The notes below the pieces were generated by a model that saw only the letters and a program-made list of their open reading frames with translations, made no database searches and had not been told where the DNA came from. The translations under genes and the position numbers were made by a program. Source: Bacteroidales bacterium (GTDB lineage: Bacteria; Bacteroidota; Bacteroidia; Bacteroidales; UBA3824). Taken from it: a DNA stretch of 64,000 nt. Below, piece after piece: positions 56,735-64,000 of this stretch (positions are counted from its first letter, which is position 1; every line of letters starts with the position of its first letter). The stretch spans positions 1 to 64,000 of the forward strand of contig JAFXZT010000076.1 of the NCBI GenBank assembly GCA_017541145.1. Direction: 5' to 3'.

Positions 56735-57042
56735 TCACAACCAAAAAGGAAGTTGTGTAGTATAATAACCTGCGTGTTTCGCCCATTGTTCTATTAGTCC
56801 TTCGACAAAATAGTTTGATGTGCTTCTATTAGTTCGTCCGCTACTTCCTCCGCAGATTTGGGCGGCGATAAGAGAAACGCTCTCACTTCCGGGTTTGTAA
56901 TTATTTCCAACCATTCTTCCGTCGTTAGTTGTCGGCAATTTGAAGCGTGAGGATTGGCCTCAATTCTCCTAAGCCTTCTGTCGGTGTCTGTTTCGATTCT
57001 GCCATTTTGTATATCGTTTATAATGTTATCTAATTGTCTCAA
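56735..57042 (-). pseudogene. Phage-type gene, frameshifted
   Basis: ATG 57042 begins MRQLDNIINDIQNGRIETDT...LTTEEWLEIITNPEVRAFLL and ends as SKD at 56794. A one-base shift near 56825 continues NYFVEGLIEQWAKHAGYYTT...LPFWL to a stop at 56735, which reads like a natural ending. Family not recognised. It directly follows the integrase relic on the same strand. Confidence 0.5.
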
Positions 57043-57053
57043 AGTTACGGAAT

Positions 57054-57344
57054 TTAATCCGTTTTTACAAATAAATTCTTGAAAATTATGGCCACAGTGT
57101 TTTGGTGCAAATTAAGAGAATAAAGGTATCTATCGAAATCGCGGATAAACTTTAACGTTATTTTATCATAATAAAAATCCTTTCCGGCGAAATCTTTTAA
57201 TAATTCAATCACCTTATAATATAGATTTTTGGACTTGTAAGACGTATTTTTATCGTTTGCTTCCTTTGTTGCGAACTCTAAAAACGTGGGAATTTTATTA
57301 TCATCGTCCGAAATGATGTCACCAACTGTATAAATCTGTACCAA
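57054..57344 (-). pseudogene. Tyrosine recombinase (integrase) fragment
   Basis: 97 codons. FLEFATKEANDKNTSYKSKN and FIRDFDRYLYSLNLHQNTVA match the SAM-like core-binding domain of Bacteroidota phage integrases (FxxYL...NT pattern). The N-terminal arm-binding part and the whole catalytic domain (R...HxxR...Y) are missing, so it cannot be active. It sits 71 bp from tRNA-Pro, the usual position of an integrase at a tRNA attachment site. Confidence 0.65.
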
Positions 57345-57355
57345 ACGGCAACAAA

Positions 57356-57369
57356 AAACCGCTTATTTT
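57356..57369. repeat. 14-bp direct repeat, possible att remnant (right)
   Basis: AAACCGCTTATTTT, second copy. It forms one arm of the CCGCTTATTTTC/GAAAATAAGCGG hairpin (57359-57392) that should end tRNA-Pro transcription on the minus strand. Confidence 0.45.
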
Positions 57370-57414
57370 CAGTAATTTACGAAAATAAGCGGCATAATTG
57401 AAATTTTTATGTTG

Positions 57415-57487
57415 TCGGAGTGGCCAGGCTCGAACTGGCGACCTCTACGTCCCGAACGTAGCGCGCTACCAACTGCGCTACACCCCG
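57415..57487 (-). tRNA. tRNA-Pro (anticodon CGG)
   Basis: The minus strand folds as a complete cloverleaf. Acceptor CGGGGTG/CACTCCG (one G-U), D-arm GCGC...GCGC, anticodon stem CTACG/CGTAG with loop TTCGGGA, and T-stem GCCAG/CTGGC with TTCGAGC. The anticodon is CGG, so proline. The discriminator is A and CCA is not encoded. A perfect 12-bp hairpin with T-run follows downstream (57359-57392). Confidence 0.95.
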
Positions 57488-57754
57488 ATGGTGTTTTTCT
57501 CAAATGCGATGCAAAGATATAGCGTTTTTTTTATTTCCAAAAATTTTTCGACATTTTTTTTCGTGTTTTTTTACAAATTTGTTCAATTCTATTTTTTTGA
57601 CTATGGTAGTTTATTAATTATCAATTTTTTAGGTAGTATTGTTACTCCTAAAAATTTTTTTATTAATTTTTTTGGCTTTTTATTTGAATTTTCTCAAAAA
57701 TTGTTTTTAAATTTATCTCAACTAAAATTATCAAAAGTTTCAACTTTGCTAGTG

Positions 57755-58639
57755 ATGAACAACTTTTTAAAAATCAGTTACTTAGCAGCAACACTTGCTG
57801 TATTTTTATCGTTGTGGGCGTGCAACGGCAACAACAATTCTGCTCCTTCCAAAGCAGAAATTGCAGATAATACGCCTCAACAGACATAAGAAAAGACTTC
57901 GGATGAACCTAATCCGGCTGAAGCGGTTATTCAAAAACAAGAAGAATCTAAAGATGATTTTGAAGCTGAACCTGTAACCGCTGAAGAAATTGAACAATCT
58001 TACTCATGCCCTGTTGAAATGAAATATTATCAGCAGAGCGACGAGTATATCTTTGAAAAATTCTACCCAATCGGTTGGAGCAAAAACGGCTTGTTCGCTT
58101 ACATCGTTGAGCCCGCCGACGAAGCTGCCGGATTATATTATTTCAAATTCGTGATCAAAAATATGATTAGCGACAAAGAGGTATATTCTTGGAAACCGGA
58201 GGAAGAACTCGAAAAAGGTAATATTCGCCAGATGTGGAAAGATTATGCCACTACTTTCACTTGTAAACTCAATGAATACAAAATTATCCAACAAAAAGAT
58301 ATGAAATTGTTGGGTACTGAATTTTCTTACAAGGACAACAAATTTAAAGTTACTCTCGAAAACAAAATGGAACCCAACGAAGATTTCGGTTTTGAAGTCG
58401 TAAAAGGTACCAATATTTATATAAAGTCACCTCAGTTGGGAACCAAACAGATATACTCTTACACCGAAAACGAATTCAACCTTTGTATCGGAAAAATCGT
58501 TCAGGGGGTGCTTGTCAGTCCGTTTGAGGACAGAGTAGCAGTATTGGTAAAAACCGAAAAATGCGGCTACGAAGGCCCTCCTAACGTTATAGAACAAATC
58601 CTTGTAGGAGCAAATCTCGTGGAATCGTTCAGAAAATAA
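57755..58639 (+). pseudogene. Lipoprotein gene interrupted by an in-frame TAA
   Basis: ATG 57755 begins a lipoprotein signal (MNNFLKISYLAATLAVFLSL, then WAC) and runs to TAA 57887-57889. In the same phase the frame continues EKTSDEPNPAEAVIQKQEES... into the ORF ending at 58639 (SCPVEMKYYQQSDEYIFEKF...). Read through, it is one 294-residue lipoprotein with an acidic, Pro/Glu-rich linker after the lipidated Cys; CAA to TAA would explain the break (PQQT-stop-EKTS). The downstream part alone could start at ATG 58019, but without export signal. Family not recognised. Confidence 0.75.
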
Positions 58640-58713
58640 CGAATTCCTTTATAATTAATAAAATTAACAAATACCTTAGCTTAAGATTATTTACAAAATT
58701 AAATATTCCGAAA

Positions 58714-59535
58714 ATGTTACAAATAAAGGATTATTTGGTAAGTGGAGACAACGTAAGGAAAATGGTAACAAGTACCAAAACCAGCGGAGAATTCGACAAA
58801 GACTTACCTGATACAATTGTAATACACTATACTGCGGGTCCTTACCAATCATCGCTCAACACCTTGGTAAATCCCAAAGTAAAAGCCTCTGCTCATGTAC
58901 TTATAGACAGAGACGGAAGCATCACACAGATGATTCCATTCAACGAAATAGCATGGCACGCCGGCGAAAGTTCATGGAAAGGCAGAAACGGTTTAAACAA
59001 GTATTCAATTGGTATCGAGATAGTTAACTCCGGACCTCTTACCAAAAGCGGCAATGTCTATAGATCCTGGTTTGGAGCAGCTTACAACCCGTCAGACGTG
59101 GTAGAAGCTATTCACAGAAACCAATCTACAGCAAAATATTGGCATGTATACACTGCCGAACAAATAGAAACAGTCAGACAACTTTGCGCCGAACTGATTG
59201 AAGCATATCCAAATATCAGGAATATCGTTGGACATGAAGAAATTGCTCCGGGACGCAAAACTGATCCGGGTCCTGCTTTCCCGCTCGACAAATTGAGAGA
59301 GCAACTCCTTGGTGCTGACACAAAATCCGACGGCTCTGCTGAAATACCGGAAACCGGTAGAGTAGCTGCTAAAACTCTTAATATCAGAAATGTACCGGAA
59401 TCAGACGGTCAACTTATAGCTCAGCCGCTTCCTAAAGGAACAATGGTAAGCATAGTAGACGAGAAAAACGGTTGGTACAAGGTCAGAACAACTATCGAAG
59501 GATGGGTTTTCGGAAAATATATCGATGTTAACTAA
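58714..59535 (+). CDS. N-acetylmuramoyl-L-alanine amidase with SH3 domain
   Basis: 273 residues. An amidase_2 (T7 lysozyme-like) zinc domain (about 1-190) has TIVIHYTAG (zinc His), SIGIEIVNSG, and GHEEIAPGRKTDPGPAF (second His and the Asp region). A bacterial SH3 domain follows (about 210-273: KTLNIRNVPESDGQLIAQPL...GWVFGKYIDVN). It would cut the bond between muramic acid and the peptide. No signal peptide is visible, as in endolysins. First of four closely spaced genes (11 bases to the next). Confidence 0.92.
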   Translation: MLQIKDYLVSGDNVRKMVTSTKTSGEFDKDLPDTIVIHYTAGPYQSSLNTLVNPKVKASAHVLIDRDGSITQMIPFNEIAWHAGESSWKGRNGLNKYSIGIEIVNSGPLTKSGNVYRSWFGAAYNPSDVVEAIHRNQSTAKYWHVYTAEQIETVRQLCAELIEAYPNIRNIVGHEEIAPGRKTDPGPAFPLDKLREQLLGADTKSDGSAEIPETGRVAAKTLNIRNVPESDGQLIAQPLPKGTMVSIVDEKNGWYKVRTTIEGWVFGKYIDVN

Positions 59536-59546
59536 TCTGTATTACT

Positions 59547-59978
59547 ATGAAAAAGTGGATTATAATTATCGTTTGCATAATTGTAGCTCTGATAGTTATC
59601 GGCGTGTTGCACGAAGCCGGATACCTCAATTTCAAATGGCAGACTCTCACTACGATTTTCGCTTTTTTGGCAAGTCCGTTTACTTATCTCAAAAACAAAT
59701 TGTTCAATAAGAACAGTCCTGATAATGTTAACCAACTTATCAAAGAGGCGAAAGAAAGTATAGCTGAAAATCAAGGTATTGAAGATAATTATCAGAAAAA
59801 CATCTCTGCTAAAGAAGCTGAAATATCAAAACTGGAAGAAAAGGTTAATAATCTGAACAAAAAACTCAACAAGGTAGAACAAGAAAAAGAATATACACCT
59901 ACTTATGTAAGAGAATTGAGTGCAGAAGAAATGGCCATAGAATTTGAAAAACTTTACGGTAATCAAAAAGATGACTAA
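59547..59978 (+). CDS. Single-pass membrane protein with coiled coil
   Basis: 143 residues. One or two N-terminal hydrophobic segments (IIIIVCIIVALIVIGVLHEA, then LTTIFAFLASPFTYL). A long coiled coil follows (about 75-120, AEISKLEEKVNNLNKKLNKV). Family not recognised. Its stop overlaps the start of the next gene (ATGACTAA), so the two are translationally coupled. Part of the amidase cluster. Confidence 0.7.
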   Translation: MKKWIIIIVCIIVALIVIGVLHEAGYLNFKWQTLTTIFAFLASPFTYLKNKLFNKNSPDNVNQLIKEAKESIAENQGIEDNYQKNISAKEAEISKLEEKVNNLNKKLNKVEQEKEYTPTYVRELSAEEMAIEFEKLYGNQKDD

Positions 59979-60417
59979 ACTTAAACTTTTCTTGGTAGTG
60001 TGCTTAGCAGCAATAAGTTTTCAATTTGCCAACGCTCAAATCACTCTCCAAAGCGTAAAACCGGGTCAAGAACTTTTAGTAAAACCCGACAACGATACAA
60101 TTTGGGTGATGAACAACGAGCGAATGGTAAAGGTGATAGAAACCGGCAGACTTTACAGATTGGAAAAAGAAAAATCTGAACTTCTGACCAAAAAATGCGA
60201 TACATTGCAGCAAATCATCACCGAAAAAACAGAACTCGCAGACACACTGAAAGCCAGAGGCGACAGATGGTTTCAAGAACAACAAAAAGCTCATGAAAAT
60301 ACCATCGAAGCAGGTATGATGGCAAAAAAATACCGCAGACGTGCAAGATTAGCTTCAATAGGAATCGGTCTTGGTGCTATTGCCGGTTTTGCTATCGGCT
60401 ACTTAATATTCAAATAA
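59971..60417 (+). CDS. Exported coiled-coil protein with C-terminal membrane helix
   Basis: 148 residues from ATG 59971: a signal peptide (KLKLFLVVCLAAISFQFANA, cut before QITLQ), a short beta-rich head and a coiled coil (about 50-110, RLEKEKSELLTKKCDTLQQI). The C-terminal hydrophobic helix is ASIGIGLGAIAGFAIGYLIF. The layout (export signal, coiled coil, membrane end) recalls spanin-like or holin-accessory proteins, but there is no sequence match I can name. Confidence 0.7.
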   Translation: MTKLKLFLVVCLAAISFQFANAQITLQSVKPGQELLVKPDNDTIWVMNNERMVKVIETGRLYRLEKEKSELLTKKCDTLQQIITEKTELADTLKARGDRWFQEQQKAHENTIEAGMMAKKYRRRARLASIGIGLGAIAGFAIGYLIFK

Positions 60418-60464
60418 AAAAGTTAATAAAAAATCTAAAAGTAATATAAAAAACTACAAATATC

Positions 60465-60992
60465 ATGGTAGAAAATCAATACATGACTATAGTAGATTAC
60501 TACAAAGAACATCTTGGAGAATATTACTTAGGTGTATACATTCCGGTGATGCTTTGGATGGTAATCTCTGTTGTATTTATTGTAATAATGTTCAAGAAAT
60601 ACACATTTGGAGATTGGACAAAAGAAAACCCGAACCCTTGTGACGGTGAAACATTCAACATGCCTCGTGGTACTATCCGTGGCGTACTTACGATGTCTTT
60701 ACTTTTCATAACAGTGGTTTTCGAATTACAAAACGTAAGAGTTATAGGACTTGAAGCTGAATTTCCTGAATTTATGGCAGCATTCCAAATGATGGTTGCG
60801 TTCTACTTCGGTGCCAAAGTTATGCACCATATCAACAGTACCGACAAGCAGAAAACCAAATCTATTGCAGAAGCTGCTATCGCTCAGTCAACCACTCATA
60901 CAACTTCAACTTCTACTACCACAACTACTTACGGTGACGAAGTCACTACAGTTGACAATTCATACTTTGAGGAAGAGGGTGCTGCAGGATAG
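60465..60992 (+). CDS. Integral membrane protein of the amidase cluster
   Basis: 175 residues with about three membrane helices (YIPVMLWMVISVVFIVIMF; GVLTMSLLFITVVFELQNV; FMAAFQMMVAFYFGAKVMHH). A cytoplasmic-looking loop between the first two carries NPNPCDGETFNMPRGTIRG, and the tail is Thr/Ser-rich then acidic (TTHTTSTSTTTTTYGDE...EEEGAAG). Family not recognised; a holin-like role next to the amidase is a guess. A terminator follows. Confidence 0.7.
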   Translation: MVENQYMTIVDYYKEHLGEYYLGVYIPVMLWMVISVVFIVIMFKKYTFGDWTKENPNPCDGETFNMPRGTIRGVLTMSLLFITVVFELQNVRVIGLEAEFPEFMAAFQMMVAFYFGAKVMHHINSTDKQKTKSIAEAAIAQSTTHTTSTSTTTTTYGDEVTTVDNSYFEEEGAAG

Positions 60993-61053
60993 TCCTCTAC
61001 CCCACTCCACATTCTAATTTATTTTGGAATGGTATAAATTATCAATATCAAAA

Positions 61054-61099
61054 CAGAAATCAGGATGGAGAATATTTTCCGTTCGGATTTCTGTTTTTT
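61054..61099 (+). terminator. Intrinsic terminator after the amidase cluster
   Basis: CAGAAATC (61054-61061) pairs with GATTTCTG (61086-61093), followed by T6. Confidence 0.85.
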
Positions 61100-61163
61100 C
61101 AATTTTAATATTTATTCTTTACATCCTTACATCCGATTTTTATTTTTACGGATGACAAAAAAC

Positions 61164-64000
61164 AATGGAAAATTTAACCGAATTATATTCCAAGCATCCT
61201 AATCACGATGTACTTAGCAAATTACTAAAATCTTCAAAAAAAATTTTAGTAAAAGGGATGCACACATCCGCATTGTCATTTTTTATTTCTTCTGACAAAC
61301 AATTAAATTCTCGTCCGGTAATTGTAGTAATGGACAACGAGGAAGACGCAGCTTATACTTACAACGATTTTCAGAGCGCGGAAAAAAACAGAGATGTATT
61401 TTTCTACCCGTTTTCTCACAAACATTCGTCCCTACAAAACGCCGAAACAAATGTAAGTCCGGAATCACTGCTTTCAAAAACCGAAGTTTTGGACAAAATT
61501 TCTAAACTAAATAATTATATCTTAGTAACTTATCCCGAAGCAATTGCTGAAAATGTGATTTCTTCGCACGAACTTGATAAAAATACACTTTCCCTAAAAG
61601 TTGGCGAAAAAGTTAACACCGCTTTTATTGAGGAAGTTTTAGATAGCTACGGTTTCCAACGCGTGGATTTCGTGGCAGAACCGGGACAATTTTCCCAACG
61701 CGGAAGCATCATTGATATTTATTCTTACTCAAATGATGAACCATACAGAATTGATTTTTTCGGAGACGAAATCGATTCAATCAGAACTTTTGATGTTGTA
61801 AACCAATTGTCAATCAACAAGGTACAACAAATTTCAATTATTCCGGATATTTGCAAAAACGAATCGGAATTCAGTAAAATACCGTTTTTGGAATTTGTTG
61901 ACAAAGATTGTATCCTGTGGTTCAATGATTTGACTTTTTGTAAAGAACAAATCAAGAAATTGTATCTGAAAAACGATGACAACACCACAGAAAACGGCGA
62001 ACCGGATCCAGACAAACCGCAATTCGTTGACATCGAAAGCTTTACAAAAACTTTTCAAAACAAATTTATTTTTGATTCCGGACTGAATATTGATTCTCAA
62101 AACACAGACAATACTCTGAAATTCAATATTATAGACCAACCGGTTTTCAAGAAAAACTTTTCTTATCTCGCTGACAATATTCACGAATACCAGTCATATA
62201 ATTATGAAGTTTATATTGCAGTGATGAACGACCATCAAAATATCAGACTTCATGATATTTTCAAGTCAGACGCAGTACAAAACAAAGTTGATTTCAAACA
62301 TATAATTCTCTCTCTAAATCAGGGATTTATAGACAACGATTTGAAAATCTGTTGCTACACCGACCATCAGATTTTTGAGCGTTATTTGAAATTCCGACTG
62401 AAAGAAGCAAAAATCAAAAGAAATCGTGATGCGCTCACTATCAACGAGATGAACACTCTGAAACCCGGAGATTTTGTTGTGCATCAGGATCACGGAATCG
62501 GAACTTTCGGCGGATTGGAAACTCAGGAAATCAACGGCCGCCCGCAAGAGGTTATCAGATTGGTTTACAAGGACAATGATATCTTGTTTGTAAGCATTCA
62601 CAACCTTCACAAGATTTCAAAATACAAAGCCGGCGACAGCGAACCGCCCAAAATTTACAAACTCGGTTCCAACACTTGGAGCAAACTCAAACAAAAAACC
62701 AAATCCAAGGTTAAAGACATCGCCGAAAAACTTATAAAACTCTACGCTCAACGCAAACAAGAAAAGGGTTTTGCATTTTCTCACGACTCTTACATGCAGC
62801 AAGCTCTTGAGGCGTCGTTTATTTACGAAGACACTCCTGACCAAGAAAAAGCAACGGCAGCTGTAAAAGCCGACATGGAACGTCCTGAACCAATGGATCG
62901 TTTGATTTGTGGTGACGTAGGATTCGGAAAAACTGAAATCGCAATTCGCGCGGCTTTCAAGGCGGCTACCGACGGCAAACAAGTGGCTGTTTTGGTACCA
63001 ACCACAATTCTCGCGCTCCAACATTTCAAAACTTTCAGCGAACGTCTCAAAGATTTTCCGGTAACTGTAGAATATATTTCGCGACTTAGAACTGCCAAGG
63101 AAATCAAGGAGATAGAACGCAAAATTTCTGAAGGTCAAATTGATATTATAATCGGCACTCACAAACTTGTAGGTAAAACAATCAGTTTCAAAGATTTAGG
63201 ATTGTTGATTATCGACGAGGAACAAAAATTTGGAGTTTCAGTAAAAGAAAAACTCAAACAATTGAAACTCAATGTTGATACACTTACTCTGTCGGCAACA
63301 CCGATACCGAGAACATTGCAATTTTCGCTTCTCGGCGCAAGGGATCTTTCAATTATCAATACGCCGCCGGCCAACAGGTATCCGGTTGTAACAGAGGTAC
63401 ATACATTCAACGAAGAAGTTATAAAAGAGGCTATTGATTACGAAATGAGCCGCCACGGTCAAGTTTTCATTATACAAAACAAAGTTAAAAATATCTACCC
63501 GACCGAAAAATTGGTGAAAAAATTGTGTCCAAAGGCAGTTTGCTTAACAGGTCACGGTCAGATGGACGGCAAAATTTTGGAAGATATCATGCTCTCGTTC
63601 ATCAACAACGAAGCCGACGTTTTGATAAGCACCACGATTATCGAAAACGGTCTTGACATCGCCAACGCAAACACAATCATCGTAATGGATGCACAAAATT
63701 TCGGACTAAGCGAACTTCATCAGCTCCGCGGACGCGTGGGACGAAGCAACCGCAAAGCATTTTGCTACCTCATGGCGCCGCCCGAAGAAAACCTCACGCC
63801 GCAAGCCCGTCAGCGTTTGCGTGCGATAGAGAATTTCAGCGAACTCGGCAGCGGTTTCAATATCGCAATGCAGGATTTGGATATTCGAGGCGCGGGCAAC
63901 CTTTTGGGCGGTGAGCAAAGCGGATTTATCACGGAAATCGGTATCGAAACTTATCAGAAAATTTTGGACGAAGCTCTGTCCGAAATCAAAGAAGAAGAGT
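61164..64000 (+). CDS. mfd: Transcription-repair coupling factor Mfd, 3' end outside window
   Basis: 945 codons are open from ATG 61164 (MENLTELYSKHPNHDVLSKL) to the window end. The UvrB-like N-terminal module contains GFQRVDFVAEPGQFSQRGSI. The RNA-polymerase-interacting domain follows (LKPGDFVVHQDHGIGTFGGL). Then comes the SF2 translocase: Walker A CGDVGFGKTE, DEEQKFGV as the DExx box, LSATPIPRTLQFS, and the RecG-like end STTIIENGLDIANANTIIV, LRGRVGRSNRKAFCY. It releases RNA polymerase stalled at lesions and recruits UvrA. Typical full length is 1100-1150 residues, so about 150-200 are missing to the right. Confidence 0.95.

Overview
The window looks like an AT-rich member of the Bacteroidota, probably Bacteroidales. 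The clearest promoters have the Bacteroidota form (TTTG, about 19 bases, then TAnnTTTGC), and the families present are typical of that phylum: DUF349 protein, SiaC-type DUF1987 protein, PorT-like barrels, HtrB-type acyltransferase, an AAA/DUF4143 ATPase with operator repeats, and many small lipoproteins. Most of the window is ordinary chromosome: metY, coaD, yidC, pyrG, sucD, cdd, yggS, gyrA, comF, a clpC-like gene, rplS, a tRNA-Pro and the 5' part of mfd, with transporters, chemotaxis-type receptors and cell-envelope genes between them.

The accessory part is concentrated at the left edge. Positions 1-3410 hold a CRISPR array of the long-repeat type usual for Bacteroidota type II-C (48-base repeats, 30-base spacers, crRNA sense on the minus strand). 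The array is broken up. Segments of 463, 1076 and 632 bases lie between repeats and start and stop at repeat edges. They contain truncated phage genes (a MuF-like head protein C-terminus, a scaffold/protease-like N-terminus, a tape-measure N-terminus). Two compact RNA-gene candidates, each with its own promoter and terminator, sit in or beside these segments. No cas gene is visible; the array runs off the left end.

3.5-22 kb: a DUF4143 ATPase behind four exact 32-bp-period repeats, O-acetylhomoserine sulfhydrylase, two MATE exporters, a receptor gene split by one in-frame TAA, two PorT-like barrels, a response regulator with a degenerate receiver, a flavodoxin-ferredoxin protein, an SSS symporter, coaD, a radical SAM protein and an intact receptor. 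22.3-25.0 kb: a decayed Mu-like prophage remnant related to the fragments in the CRISPR region and bracketed by an inverted repeat. 25-36 kb: a minus-strand run of yidC, pyrG, a DUF349 protein, siaC, an SDR, a membrane-anchored protein and a 1035-residue ABC transporter. 36-45 kb: sucD, cdd, yggS, a caspase-like peptidase with a membrane anchor, gyrA and a TPR protein. 45.6-46.7 kb: about 1.1 kb of very AT-rich non-coding DNA with five copies of a 16-base motif.

47-64 kb: lipoproteins, comF, an acyltransferase, a ClpC-like unfoldase without the usual N-domain, an Hpt protein, a GH18 lipoprotein, rplS, a small integrase/phage relic next to tRNA-Pro, a lipoprotein gene interrupted by a TAA, a four-gene amidase/membrane-protein cluster, and mfd running off the right edge. 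Three genes (receptor, lipoprotein, tape-measure relic) each carry an in-frame TAA where a one-base change from a sense codon explains the break. All function calls come from reading the translations; no database search was run.
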